From the NCBI GenBank assembly GCA_009778255.1, contig WRKD01000208.1, forward strand, positions 1 through 19,804: a stretch of DNA of 19,804 nucleotides. The letters are read 5' to 3'. A program made the position numbers and the translations under genes. How positions within the stretch are numbered: the first letter of the stretch is position 1; each line of letters starts with the position of its first letter. The stretch comes from Bacillota bacterium (lineage in GTDB: Bacteria; Bacillota; Dehalobacteriia; UBA4068). Shown here in pieces: positions 6,987-15,401 of this stretch. The notes under the pieces are model-generated. The model searched no databases, was not told where the DNA came from, and was given only the letters and a program-made list of their open reading frames with translations.

Positions 6987-7843
6987 ATTAGCTGCCTTTC
7001 ATATGTAGTAAATAAGTAAACATACTCCGCTAGTGTAAGTTGTTCCGCCCGCTTATTCTCCCCTAACCCGCATGAATTAAATACCTCTCGCCACCAAGCG
7101 GCGTCTTGACCCATAGAAATACAGAGGCTATTTAACAATGTCTTGCGCCGGTGACTGAAAGCCGCTTTTAAAAAACCCGTAAACTGTTCTTCATTTTTTA
7201 CAGCAAAAAGCGCCTGTTTATGCCGGGTTATTTGTATAACTATAGATTCCACCTGCGGCCTCGGGTAAAAACATTCTTTACTCACCGCAAAAAGCTCATT
7301 AATATTACCATAATACTGCATAAGTAGAGCAAGGGGCGAGGCAGCCGCTTTACCGGAAAGCGGCAATAGCTTATATGCGAATTCCTTCTGCATCATCAAA
7401 GTCAGGCTGCGCCAAGGGCCACCTTTAAGCAATATATACTGCAGAAGCGGTGTAGTGATACTATATGGCAAATTTGCCACAAGCAAATAATCTTCCCAGC
7501 ATTTATTTTTTGCATATAAAATATAATCAAAGCTTAAGGCATCGCCCTGCATAACTTCTACCAGCTTATTGTCGGCAAATAAGCGGTATAAATGGGAATG
7601 CAACCGCATATCTATTTCAAGTAAACCCAAATATCCGGCGCTTTTTGCCATATGCTCGCTTAAAGCGCCCAAACCGGGACCTATTTCCACTACATTATCT
7701 TCTTTGTTGATTTTAGCCGCCTGCACAATTCTTTGCGCCGTTTTTTCACATATTAAAAAATTCTGCCCCAATAATTTATTGGGGCTTAAATTCATTTCCT
7801 GTAATAAGCGTCTGACCATAGGCGCCGAAGCAATGGGTTGCAT
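6983..7843 (-). CDS. rsmA: 16S rRNA dimethyladenosine transferase (KsgA/RsmA)
   Basis: KsgA dimethylates two adjacent adenosines near the 3' end of 16S rRNA in a late step of 30S assembly. Visible motifs, numbered from the chosen start, are LGQNFL (25-30), the SAM-binding VVEIGPGLG (51-59), the acidic residue in LLEID (E76) and the catalytic NLPY (124-127). I chose the ATG at 7843 because GGTGA lies eight bases ahead, and the N-terminus then lines up with family members of about 286 residues. An in-frame ATG at 7858 adds five residues but lacks a clear ribosome site. The gene follows the 3D-domain gene as in Bacillus, but rnmV (ribonuclease M5), which normally sits between them, is missing. 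xth overlaps its end. Confidence 0.95.
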   Translation of the reverse strand: MQPIASAPMVRRLLQEMNLSPNKLLGQNFLICEKTAQRIVQAAKINKEDNVVEIGPGLGALSEHMAKSAGYLGLLEIDMRLHSHLYRLFADNKLVEVMQGDALSFDYILYAKNKCWEDYLLVANLPYSITTPLLQYILLKGGPWRSLTLMMQKEFAYKLLPLSGKAAASPLALLMQYYGNINELFAVSKECFYPRPQVESIVIQITRHKQALFAVKNEEQFTGFLKAAFSHRRKTLLNSLCISMGQDAAWWREVFNSCGLGENKRAEQLTLAEYVYLFTTYERQLI

Positions 7844-7897
7844 GAATACATTCACCATTAATCTGGTATCTATAAAAATCTGCTTTCATAGCCGGGT

Positions 7898-8761
7898 TTA
7901 TTTTAATATATATACTGTTACACCATATTTACGGCCCCACATTATACATTCATAGCGGGTATTAAAATAAACGTCTATAATATTACCGTTGATCAAACCG
8001 CCGGTATCTTCCGCTATACCCAAACCGTAGCCATCTACAAAAAGCTTGCTGCCTAAGGGTATAATTTGAGGATCAACAGCGATAGTACCGGGGTGTTCCT
8101 CTGTAGGTACTCTGGGCCAGGTACCTGTAGCGGTTCTGTTACCTGTCCAGGTATAGGCTGTAGATTCCATAGAAAGCCGGCGAGTATACATATAATTTTG
8201 CTCACCCACGGTGATTTCTCCCGCATAGGCATTGCCGCCACTGCGGCTTGCCAGAACCGGCTGTTCCTCGAAAGCTCTTTCCGGCTGGGCAACCATTGTT
8301 GCTAATTCATCAATATATGCGGCAATATCGGCATTATTTTCGGTTAGCTCTTCCTCAGGTAAAAGAATCTGTTCTACATCTGCATCCTGCTCCGCCTTAC
8401 CGATATCTATGGGTATAGCCTGCGCCGTAGCAAGATCACGTACAAAATCCCTGCCGCCGGTCATTACCGTTGCGAAAGAGCCTTCATCAGGAAAAATCTG
8501 ACTGGCGCTAACTGTTTCAATAAGGGGCGGTAAAGGTAATGTAAGTATATTGGTATGCAAACCGATCAAGCCTATCATTAAAGAACAGCAAACACCCAAA
8601 GCTACCGTAAGAAAAGGTTGCGCTTTGCGATTACTCTTTTGGGCTGATATCTGTGGGGAAGGCTGTTTGGGGGCCAGCGGCGCCGCTACTACGGTAGCTT
8701 CCGCAACTTCCCCCAATACGGTTGGACATATCCAAACGCCTTTTGCTTTCGTCATAGCCAT
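7898..8761 (-). CDS. Membrane-anchored 3D-domain protein (YabE/YuiC-like cell-wall protein)
   Basis: A 287-residue protein with a cytoplasmic basic N-terminus, one hydrophobic segment (about 47-68 from the chosen start), an acidic low-complexity stalk, and a C-terminal 3D domain. The 3D domain is named for three conserved aspartates, seen here in AVDPQIIPLG, AEDTGG and IIDVYF. It is related to the MltA double-psi barrel of lytic transglycosylases and occurs in resuscitation- and stationary-phase wall proteins. Extracellular action on peptidoglycan is therefore likely but not shown. It occupies the position of B. subtilis yabE but lacks a visible G5 domain. The start is the ATG at 8761, six bases after AAGG; an upstream in-frame ATG at 8818 overlaps the promoter and has no ribosome site. 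Confidence 0.88.
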   Translation of the reverse strand: MAMTKAKGVWICPTVLGEVAEATVVAAPLAPKQPSPQISAQKSNRKAQPFLTVALGVCCSLMIGLIGLHTNILTLPLPPLIETVSASQIFPDEGSFATVMTGGRDFVRDLATAQAIPIDIGKAEQDADVEQILLPEEELTENNADIAAYIDELATMVAQPERAFEEQPVLASRSGGNAYAGEITVGEQNYMYTRRLSMESTAYTWTGNRTATGTWPRVPTEEHPGTIAVDPQIIPLGSKLFVDGYGLGIAEDTGGLINGNIIDVYFNTRYECIMWGRKYGVTVYILK

Positions 8762-8789
8762 AATATCCCTTGCATATGATTGGATATTA

Positions 8790-8818
8790 ATTTTATAACA
8801 TAGCAGGCTTTTTGTCAA
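8790..8818 (-). promoter_or_regulatory. Strong promoter for 3D-domain gene (and ksgA-xth)
   Basis: On the minus strand, consensus TTGACA (8813-8818) and TAAAAT (8790-8795) are exactly 17 bases apart. The site lies between the tatD stop and the 3D-domain gene start, so this gene and probably ksgA-xth can be transcribed independently of tatD. Confidence 0.82.
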
Positions 8819-8842
8819 GTTTCTGCTATTATAGCTGGCCTT

Positions 8843-9616
8843 TTACTGTTTTATATTGAAGAGGCGGCAAGTATTTGAAACAGTAAAATCTGCTGTTTCT
8901 TCAATGCTTAAACCGCGTATTTCTGCTAAAACAGCTGCTGTTAAACAAACGCGCGCCGGTTCATTGATTTTTCCGCGATAAGGATGCGGGCTAAGATACG
9001 GCGCATCTGTTTCTATCAGCATCATATCCAGCGGTACCTTCGCTGCCACCTCCCGAAGTTTTGGCGCATTGGTATAAGTGAGCGGTCCGGCGAAAGAAAT
9101 CATAAATCCCAGATTCAGGCATTCTTTAGCCATTTCCCAACTACCGGAAAAGCAATGAAACACCCCGCCATTCTCCCCTGCCCGTTCCTGACGAACAAGG
9201 CGTAAAATATCGCCATGCGCATCGCGGTCATGGATGATTATGGGCTTTTTTCCTAATTTTGCTGCAGCTATCTGGGCAATGAAAGCGCTTTGCTGCAAAG
9301 GACGGGGAGAAAGATCGCGATAATAATCCAGCCCTATTTCTCCAAAAGCCACTACTTCCGGCGCTTTGGCCAGCTGCAGCAGTTTTTGTAGCATTTCATC
9401 TGTTAAAGTTTTAGCGTCGTGAGGGTGCACTCCCACCGCCGCATAAATTTGGCCGCGATACTTTTCAGCCAAGCGTACACTCATCAAAGAAGAAGGCCAA
9501 TCTGCCCCGCAATTCAAAATACGCGTTACTCCGCATTCTGCCGCACGTGTTAAAACACCCTCTAAATCACCATAAAGCTTTCTATCATTTAAATGCGCAT
9601 GACTGTCAAATAGCAT
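8843..9616 (-). CDS. tatD: TatD family metal-dependent deoxyribonuclease
   Basis: A 257-residue TIM-barrel hydrolase of the TatD/YabD family, reported to act as a metal-dependent DNase in DNA quality control. The metal-binding motifs are in order: DSHAHLN near the N-terminus, GEIGLDYYRD in the middle, IIHDRDAH, HCFSG, and ETDAPYLSP near the C-terminus. Length is typical. I start it at the ATG at 9616 because GGGAGG lies just ahead. An in-frame TTG four codons upstream overlaps that site. In Bacillus it follows metS directly; here a vanW gene on the other strand intervenes, and tatD appears to have gained its own promoter. Confidence 0.96.
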   Translation of the reverse strand: MLFDSHAHLNDRKLYGDLEGVLTRAAECGVTRILNCGADWPSSLMSVRLAEKYRGQIYAAVGVHPHDAKTLTDEMLQKLLQLAKAPEVVAFGEIGLDYYRDLSPRPLQQSAFIAQIAAAKLGKKPIIIHDRDAHGDILRLVRQERAGENGGVFHCFSGSWEMAKECLNLGFMISFAGPLTYTNAPKLREVAAKVPLDMMLIETDAPYLSPHPYRGKINEPARVCLTAAVLAEIRGLSIEETADFTVSNTCRLFNIKQ

Positions 9617-9665
9617 AATACCTCCCAATAATTAGTTAACAGTTGAAAATGAAATTTCAGCATTG

Positions 9666-9694
9666 TGGACAGTTTATTTATTAAATGATATAAT
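9666..9694 (+). promoter_or_regulatory. Promoter for vanW-type gene
   Basis: TGGACA (9666-9671) and TATAAT (9689-9694) are separated by 17 bases, matching 5/6 and 6/6 of the consensus. It is 43 bases upstream of the vanW ATG. Confidence 0.78.
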
Positions 9695-9708
9695 GATACT
9701 AATTCCAA
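9680..9708 (-). promoter_or_regulatory. Candidate promoter for tatD
   Basis: On the minus strand, TTGGAA (9703-9708) and TTTAAT (9680-9685) are 17 bases apart (4/6 and 5/6). It physically overlaps the vanW promoter on the opposite strand, so the two could compete for polymerase. Confidence 0.5.
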
Positions 9709-9737
9709 ATACTTGCTAATATATGAGGAGGAGTATC

Positions 9738-10559
9738 ATGAGAAGGCCAATTTCCAGTATAAACCCTTTGTTTTATACACTTATTGTAGGTGTTCGTTGT
9801 TCAGCAAGGCGGCTAAAATGGTGGTTTGGCGGTCAAAAATTTGCAAAAACCATTTCTTATAATAAGCTTCCTTATAGAGTATATAAGCATCAATCGGTGC
9901 TAATACGTAAATTAGGCGTTAGCGATTTATCCTTGCAATATAATAAAGCTACCAACCTTAAACTGGCATTGAAAAAAATCAACGGTTTACTGATTCGCCC
10001 CCAAGAAACATTCTCTTATTGTTATTTAACAGGAAAACCCAGCAAACGTAAAGGGTATCTTAATGGCATGATGCTTTCTAACGGCGAAGCGAAAGCCGGC
10101 ATAGGCGGCGGTATTTGTCAAATCGCCAACTTGATCCACTGGCTATGTTTGCACAGCCCGCTCACCGTAACGGAACGCCACCATCATAGCTATGACCCTT
10201 TTCCCGATGAAGGTCGGGTCGTTCCTTTTGGCAGCGGCGCTACTATATTATATAATTATCTGGATTATCAATTCATTAATAATACGCCCTATACATTTCA
10301 ACTAATGTTTTGGTTGGATGATAAATGTATTAACGGCGATTTACGTATCGATGAAGAATTACCCTATAAATACCATGTATTTGAGCAGAATCATCGTTTT
10401 TTGAAAATAGAAGAGACTTTTTATCGCGAAAATGAGCTGTGGCGCAAAAAAATCAAGAAATTAGGCAATGGGGAAATTTTAGAAACCGAACTCTTGCAAA
10501 AAAACTTTTCACAAGTAAAATATACTCCCGAGCATTATACAATAATCAATAACACATAG
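9738..10559 (+). CDS. vanW: VanW family protein
   Basis: A 273-residue protein of the VanW family, close in length to the VanW encoded in vanB-type glycopeptide-resistance clusters. The function of VanW is not established. The conserved core is the stretch RPQETFSYCYLTGKP, then KAGIGGGICQIANLIH, HHHSYDPFPDEGR and GSGATILYNYLDYQF. No signal peptide or clear transmembrane segment is visible. The start is the ATG at 9738, six bases after AGGAGG; an ATG five codons earlier lies within that site. No ligase, dehydrogenase or dipeptidase genes of a van cluster are present, so this is not evidence of vancomycin resistance. It is inserted, opposite in strand, between metG and tatD, and ends 11 bases from the metG stop with no terminator visible. 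Confidence 0.88.
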   Translation: MRRPISSINPLFYTLIVGVRCSARRLKWWFGGQKFAKTISYNKLPYRVYKHQSVLIRKLGVSDLSLQYNKATNLKLALKKINGLLIRPQETFSYCYLTGKPSKRKGYLNGMMLSNGEAKAGIGGGICQIANLIHWLCLHSPLTVTERHHHSYDPFPDEGRVVPFGSGATILYNYLDYQFINNTPYTFQLMFWLDDKCINGDLRIDEELPYKYHVFEQNHRFLKIEETFYRENELWRKKIKKLGNGEILETELLQKNFSQVKYTPEHYTIINNT

Positions 10560-10570
10560 TCTGCACTATC

Positions 10571-12556
10571 TTATCTCACCCTGGTTCCGCTTTCTATACC
10601 AGGCACTTCCAGTAACTCTAGTTGGCCGCTTTCGTCATTGACCGCCGAAAGGAGCATGCCTTTAGAAACAATGCCGCGTATTTTTACCGGCGCCAAATTG
10701 GCAATGGCTATGAGGTTTTTGCCAATCAATTGCGCGGGCTGGTAGTATTCGGCAATACCCGAGATAATGGTACGTTTTTCTTCCCCCATCTGCAATTCGA
10801 ATTTCAACAGTTTATCTGTCTTTTGCACTCTTTCGCAATCAAGCACTTTTACTACACGCATATCCATAGTCTTAAACTGTTCCATACTAATTTCCGGCTC
10901 GAGAAGAAGCTCTTTTTGCGCTTCGGAAGAACAAGTTGGCGGCGCAACACTTTGAGCAGGTTTTGCCACAACGGGCAATGAATCGGGCAAAGCGGTAAAC
11001 GGTATCTCATCTAAAGCGTTTAAATCAATACGCGGAAAGAGGGGCGCGCCATGGCTCACACTTATTCCATAAGGCAATTTGCCCCAAACTAAACTCTCCC
11101 AGTCATGCAAATGCGGCAAATCGGCAATGCCCAACTGCAGCCATACTTTAGCCGGTATGGAAGGTGTGACCGGAGCAAGCATAATGGTAGCTAAACGCAT
11201 CACTTCCGCAATATTATACAACACACTGGCTAGTTTGCCTTTTTCACCACATTTATTCAAATTCCAGGGGGCTGCGTCGTCGATATATTTATTAGCTTTA
11301 TTGATCAGCTTCCACAATTCTATTAAAGCATCAGACCAACGCATTTCGTCCATCAGCTGCCCATAACGCTGCGGAGTTGCTTGTGCCAGCTCTATTAACT
11401 CCTTATCGAATTGCGTACTTTCCGCCGGGGGCAAAATAATACCGCCCTGAAATTTCTTGGCCATTCCCGTTACGCGGGAAAGCAAATTGCCATAATCATT
11501 GGCCAAATCTGTATTGATGCGTAGCGCCAAAATATCCTCGGAATAATTGCAATCTAGTCCATAGCCCATTTCGCGCATTAAAAAATACCGTATGGCATCC
11601 GGGCTGTATTTTTGCGATAGTACTATGGGGTCTATTACATTACCTTTCGATTTACTCATTTTAGTATCGCCTATCAGCACCCAGCCATGACCCAACACGG
11701 TTTTGGGCAAAGGCAGCTGTGCCGCCATCAGCATAATGGGCCAAATAACAGTATGAAAGCGTATGATATCCTTACCCACTAAATGAACCTGGGCCGGCCA
11801 ATAAAGGTCATATATATCGCCGCTTTGAGGAGATTCTTTAAGCGCCGAAATATAATTGACCAGCGCGTCGAACCAAACATAAACTACATGTCGCGTATCG
11901 AAAGGAACGGATACTCCCCAATCGAAAGTGGTGCGGGAAACGCAGAGATCTTCTAATCCTTGTTTTACAAAATTGACCATCTCGTTCCTGCGGCTATGCG
12001 GGCGGATAAAATCCGGATTATCTTCAATGAATTGCAGCCAACGTTTTTCATACTTGCTCATACGAAAAAAATAACTTTCTTCCTTCATCTGTTCCACCGG
12101 CCGACCGCAATCCGGGCAAATTTGCCCCTCTTTCAATTGACGCTCTGTAAAAAATGTTTCGCAGGGCGTACAATACCAGCCTTGATATTCCGATTTATAA
12201 ATATCGCCTTTATCATAGATTTTTTGAAAAATCTCCTGCACCACCTTTTTATGACGCGGTTCGGTGGTGCGAATAAAATCATCATAATCTATCAGTAGTG
12301 TTTGCCATAATTCTTTAAAACGCAGTATAATATTGTCGATAAAAGTCAGAGTATCCAAGCCCGCCTCTGCCGCGCGCCGCTGGATTTTTTGCCCATGTTC
12401 ATCTGTACCGGTTAGAAAATAAGTATTATAGCCGCGCATTTTTTTATAGCGCGTCATGGTATCGGCGGCTACCGTGGTATAGGCATGGCCGATATGCGGG
12501 TTGTCACTGGGATAATAAATTGGCGTGGTGATGTAAAAAGTTGGTTTCTTTTGCAT
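10571..12556 (-). CDS. metG: Methionyl-tRNA synthetase with C-terminal tRNA-binding domain
   Basis: This 661-residue class I synthetase charges initiator and elongator tRNA-Met. HIGH is at 21-24 and KMSKS at 299-303. A single zinc knuckle with four cysteines (C129, C132, C147, C150) identifies the subtype. An anticodon-binding helical domain follows, then a linker of low conservation (about 510-550). From about 555 comes an EMAP-II/Trbp111-like domain (MDMRVVKVLDCERVQKTDKL, SKGMLLSA), which aids tRNA binding and dimerisation. The ATG at 12556 is preceded by GAGGTG; a GTG three codons upstream is part of that site. It lies downstream of rsmI, separated by 169 bases that hold repeat copy B. No T-box is visible ahead of it. 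Confidence 0.97.
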   Translation of the reverse strand: MQKKPTFYITTPIYYPSDNPHIGHAYTTVAADTMTRYKKMRGYNTYFLTGTDEHGQKIQRRAAEAGLDTLTFIDNIILRFKELWQTLLIDYDDFIRTTEPRHKKVVQEIFQKIYDKGDIYKSEYQGWYCTPCETFFTERQLKEGQICPDCGRPVEQMKEESYFFRMSKYEKRWLQFIEDNPDFIRPHSRRNEMVNFVKQGLEDLCVSRTTFDWGVSVPFDTRHVVYVWFDALVNYISALKESPQSGDIYDLYWPAQVHLVGKDIIRFHTVIWPIMLMAAQLPLPKTVLGHGWVLIGDTKMSKSKGNVIDPIVLSQKYSPDAIRYFLMREMGYGLDCNYSEDILALRINTDLANDYGNLLSRVTGMAKKFQGGIILPPAESTQFDKELIELAQATPQRYGQLMDEMRWSDALIELWKLINKANKYIDDAAPWNLNKCGEKGKLASVLYNIAEVMRLATIMLAPVTPSIPAKVWLQLGIADLPHLHDWESLVWGKLPYGISVSHGAPLFPRIDLNALDEIPFTALPDSLPVVAKPAQSVAPPTCSSEAQKELLLEPEISMEQFKTMDMRVVKVLDCERVQKTDKLLKFELQMGEEKRTIISGIAEYYQPAQLIGKNLIAIANLAPVKIRGIVSKGMLLSAVNDESGQLELLEVPGIESGTRVR

Positions 12557-12589
12557 AAAATACACCTCTTTAAAATGTAATATTTTGCA

Positions 12590-12718
12590 ACAACTTCTAA
12601 AAAAACAAGCTGTTTAAGCCGTTAAGCTGCATGTTTTTGTTAAAACAGTTTTCGCAAAGCGAAAACTTCCACAACTCAACACTCAACACTCAACACTTGC
12701 GGCTGAAAGCCGACTTAG
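12590..12718. repeat. Dispersed 129-bp intergenic repeat, copy B
   Basis: This is the second copy of the element at 1698-1826, with about 13 mismatches and no gaps. The AGTTTTCGC/GCGAAAACT stem (12647-12667) is intact while its loop differs (AAA). The heptamer run is CTCAACA repeated three times. It fills most of the space between rsmI and metG. On the minus strand it would be transcribed into the leader of metG. Confidence 0.85.
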
Positions 12719-12725
12719 CATATCC

Positions 12726-13553
12726 TTATTTAAGCCCCAGCCCATAAATATCTTTTACCGGCAGATCATACTTTTTTGCCAATACTTTTGCCGCGTCTTT
12801 ACGCCCTTGCCCAGCGCTTATAAGTGCGGTTAGCTCCTCTTGAAGTTCATTAAATGATCTGGTCTGCGCCGCGGGCGGCGCACCGGCCACTACCAAAGTA
12901 AATTCGCCCCTGGGAGAAATTTGCGTAAAATGAGCAAGCAGCTTTGCTAAGGAACCGCGTATCATTTCTTCGTATAATTTCGTCAATTCCCGCCCTGCCG
13001 CAGCCTGCCTTTCCGCTCCCCATATATCTGTCATATCACTCAGGGCAGCCAGTAAACGATGGGGCGCTTCATAAAATATCATGGTACGTTTTTCATAAGC
13101 CAGTTTAGCCAAAGCAGCCCGCCTTTTGCCCTTTTCGCGGGGTAAAAAGCCTTCAAAAGTAAAACGCCGGCTATCTAAACCACTCAATATAAGAGCGCTT
13201 AAGGCAGCGTTAGGGCCGGGGATAATTACCGCTTCTATGCCGGCTTCTGTAACTAAGCGCAGAAGATCGGCCCCCGGGTCACAAATACCCGGCAAACCGG
13301 CGTCGGAAATTAAAGCGATATTCTCTCCGGCTTGCAAACGCAAAAGCAATTCTTTACTGCGCAATGTTTTATTGTATTCATAATAACTGATTAAAGGGCG
13401 CTTAATATTCAAAGCTTTCAGCAGACGCCCGCTAAGACGCGTATCCTCGGCGGCAATAAGATCAACTTCGCCGAGTATGCGTAAAGCGCGGGCGCTGATA
13501 TCTTCCATATTGCCTATAGGCGTTCCCACCATATAAAATTTACCTTCAGCCAT
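12726..13553 (-). CDS. rsmI: 16S rRNA (cytidine1402-2'-O)-methyltransferase
   Basis: RsmI adds the 2'-O-methyl group to C1402 in the ribosomal P site. The 275-residue protein shows the family's tetrapyrrole-methylase fold and its signatures in order: GTPIGN (10-15), EDTR (36-39), SDAGLPGICDPG (83-94), IPGPNA (111-116) and FTFEGFLPR (131-139). I start it at 13553, eight bases inside the end of the upstream methyltransferase gene, because AAGGA precedes that ATG. A longer upstream start at 13601 would overlap far more and add 16 residues without family similarity. It is part of the ricT - yabA - trmN6-like - rsmI overlap-coupled group, as in B. subtilis (yabC). Confidence 0.96.
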   Translation of the reverse strand: MAEGKFYMVGTPIGNMEDISARALRILGEVDLIAAEDTRLSGRLLKALNIKRPLISYYEYNKTLRSKELLLRLQAGENIALISDAGLPGICDPGADLLRLVTEAGIEAVIIPGPNAALSALILSGLDSRRFTFEGFLPREKGKRRAALAKLAYEKRTMIFYEAPHRLLAALSDMTDIWGAERQAAAGRELTKLYEEMIRGSLAKLLAHFTQISPRGEFTLVVAGAPPAAQTRSFNELQEELTALISAGQGRKDAAKVLAKKYDLPVKDIYGLGLK

Positions 13554-14286
13554 AAATCCTTCGCATCTCTTCCGAATATACTCCCGGCGCTTCGTATACA
13601 ATCAGCGGCGGCGGCATTATGGTATTAGCTTTTCCGCCTTTGCGCATTTTCAGTAAAACAAGATTAGCCGCCGTATTGGCAAAAGGCTGCACCGCCCTTA
13701 AAGTTTGCATCCTGAAGCCGGCAAGTTGCAGCGCCTGCAGCACCTCCGCCAAACGATTGACCCGGTGTATCAGGCAAAACTCTCCGCCCGGGCATAATAG
13801 CGCCGCGGCTTCACGGGCCAATTCCCTTATATTACAATAATGCTCGCTGCGGGCGGCGCTAAATAATTCAGAGGCATTTTTCCGCCCGCTGCCGCAGGCA
13901 TAATAAGGAGGGTTACTGACAACCAGGCGGTATGAGCCTTTACCTAATAATTCGGCAGCCTGCCGCATATCGCCTTCTATTATCTCTATACGTTGGCTTA
14001 AGTTATTTAAGGCCACGCTGCGCCGGGCCATGTCGGCCATATGCGGCATCAATTCCAGGGCACGGATACTGCAAGAAGGCTCTTTATAAGCCAGTAAAAG
14101 CGCAATAATTCCTGTACCGGTTCCCAGCTCGGCTATTTTATCGCTCGCCTTCGGCTGAATAAAATCGGCCAATAAAACAGCGTCTACCGCAAAACAGGGC
14201 GCTTTAGGGTCTTGAATGATACGCAAATCGCCGCGCCGCATATCGTCTACCCTTTCCCCGTCCAAAACCGCTGCCCGCCGAGTCAT
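13546..14286 (-). CDS. tRNA1(Val) (adenine37-N6)-methyltransferase-like protein (YabB/TrmN6 type)
   Basis: A 246-residue SAM-dependent methyltransferase of the TrmN6/YfiC class. The SAM-binding motif ELGTGTGI is at 53-60 and the N6-adenine catalytic motif NPPYY at 125-129. The family modifies A37 of tRNA-Val in E. coli; the exact tRNA in this organism is unknown. The N-terminal lead-in (LRIIQDPKAPCFAVDAVLLADF) is typical of the group. Its ATG overlaps the yabA stop by four bases, and it overlaps rsmI by eight, so all are translated as a tightly coupled unit. Position matches B. subtilis yabB. The small GIY-YIG gene yazA, which lies between yabB and rsmI there, is absent. Confidence 0.9.
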   Translation of the reverse strand: MTRRAAVLDGERVDDMRRGDLRIIQDPKAPCFAVDAVLLADFIQPKASDKIAELGTGTGIIALLLAYKEPSCSIRALELMPHMADMARRSVALNNLSQRIEIIEGDMRQAAELLGKGSYRLVVSNPPYYACGSGRKNASELFSAARSEHYCNIRELAREAAALLCPGGEFCLIHRVNRLAEVLQALQLAGFRMQTLRAVQPFANTAANLVLLKMRKGGKANTIMPPPLIVYEAPGVYSEEMRRIYG

Positions 14287-14576
14287 AAGCCTTCCTGCCC
14301 ATCCTCTTTAGTTACCTGATGTAAAAGAGAAAGACAAAACAGGCAATCTTCTTCGCGTGTTTGGGCAAAATGAGCATGGCAAATATGATAGCCTTCATCA
14401 TATAAACCATGCAAAGCTAAAGATCCGCCGCTGCTATAAGAGGTTTGCACATGGCTTTCTTGCAATAGCCGGTTTTGCTGTTCCAATAAAGCCACACGCG
14501 CACTCAGCTGCCGCCCTTCATCCAGTAGGTCGGCTAGTTTTTCCTCCCAAGTCAACAAATCTTCATACAAGCCCAT
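14283..14576 (-). CDS. yabA: Replication initiation control protein YabA
   Basis: YabA in B. subtilis binds DnaA and the DnaN clamp and limits replication initiation. This 97-residue protein has the expected plan: an N-terminal coiled coil (about 3-42, with LLTWEEKLADLLDEG and VALLEQQNRLL) for tetramerisation, a short serine/glycine linker, and a C-terminal zinc domain with H64-x-C66 and C78-LF-C81. It is slightly shorter than the usual 110-120 residues, mostly in the linker. It starts three bases after the ricT stop and overlaps the next gene by four. Context and motif together make the call firm despite low overall similarity. Confidence 0.9.
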   Translation of the reverse strand: MGLYEDLLTWEEKLADLLDEGRQLSARVALLEQQNRLLQESHVQTSYSSGGSLALHGLYDEGYHICHAHFAQTREEDCLFCLSLLHQVTKEDGQEGL

Positions 14577-14579
14577 ACT

Positions 14580-15320
14580 TTATTCGTCGTCCTCCTGTAA
14601 AATCAAGTCATCATCCATAAACTCATCTAGATCCGCCTCAAGTTCCGGTTCCGCGTTAAGCTTACGCTTATGGGGGCCGGCCGGTTCATCAAAATTTTCA
14701 TATTTTAGGCAACACATCAAGCGCCCGCAGACGCCGGATATTTTGGCCGGGTTTAAAGAAAGGTTTTGCTTTTTAGCCATGCGGATAGAAACTGGTTGAA
14801 AATCACTGAGCACGGAATTACAGCATAATTCCCTTCCGCAGGTAGCAATGCCGCCAATGATTTTTGCCTCATCTCGTACGCCTATTTGCCGCAATTCTAT
14901 TCTGGTACGGAAAACGGAAGCCAAATCCTTTACCAGTTCACGAAAATCTACTCGTCCTTCTGCCGTAAAGTAAAAAATAATTTTACTTACATCAAAAGTA
15001 TAAGAGACTTCCACTAATTTAATGGGCAACTTATGTTGCTCAATTTTTTTAAGACAAATTTTAAAGGTTTCTTTTTCGGCAGCTTTATTTTCTTCCTGTT
15101 TTTTAAAATCTTCAGGGGTAGCAAGACGTGTTATTTCTTTAAGGGGGCTGCCCAGATCTTCTTCATCCACATCTTTATCTGTAATAACTACCGTGCCAAA
15201 TTCCACGCCCCGCGCCGTTTCCACTATCACTGCGTCCTGCAGCGCCAGTTTCAGCTGGCCGGGTAAAAAATAATATATTTTACCATTACGCTTAAAGCGT
15301 ACTCCTACAATACTTACCAT
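14580..15320 (-). CDS. ricT: RicT (YaaT/PSP1 domain) regulatory iron-sulfur protein
   Basis: RicT belongs to the RicAFT complex, which in B. subtilis carries [4Fe-4S] clusters and promotes RNase Y-dependent mRNA processing. The PSP1 C-terminal domain spans about 60-145. It is followed by the cysteine-rich block: C161, C166-C167 in TCGRELCC, then C198 and C203-C204 in VCGRLMCC. The tail (225-246) is highly acidic and probably disordered. Length, 246 residues, is a little below the 275 of B. subtilis. AAAGGA stands ten bases before the ATG. A promoter lies directly upstream, where the surface-protein locus has separated it from holB. It leads the minus-strand operon toward rsmI. Confidence 0.95.
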   Translation of the reverse strand: MVSIVGVRFKRNGKIYYFLPGQLKLALQDAVIVETARGVEFGTVVITDKDVDEEDLGSPLKEITRLATPEDFKKQEENKAAEKETFKICLKKIEQHKLPIKLVEVSYTFDVSKIIFYFTAEGRVDFRELVKDLASVFRTRIELRQIGVRDEAKIIGGIATCGRELCCNSVLSDFQPVSIRMAKKQNLSLNPAKISGVCGRLMCCLKYENFDEPAGPHKRKLNAEPELEADLDEFMDDDLILQEDDE

Positions 15321-15356
15321 TATAAATTATTCCTTTCGCGCAGAGTTGATATATAT

Positions 15357-15385
15357 ATTATAAACATATTCTATAAGAAATTCAA
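15357..15385 (-). promoter_or_regulatory. Promoter for ricT operon
   Basis: On the minus strand, TTGAAT (15380-15385) and a perfect TATAAT (15357-15362) are 17 bases apart. It is divergent from the surface-locus promoter, whose -35 starts only 17 bases away. Confidence 0.72.
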
Positions 15386-15401
15386 GCGTCCTGCGTTCAT
15401 C

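Noticed and set aside
8053..8501. Open frames on both strands within the 3D-domain gene
   Set aside because: They overlap a gene with recognised 3D-domain motifs and have no motifs of their own.
9738..10559. Vancomycin resistance determinant
   Set aside because: VanW alone does not confer resistance and no van ligase, dehydrogenase, dipeptidase or two-component genes are present.
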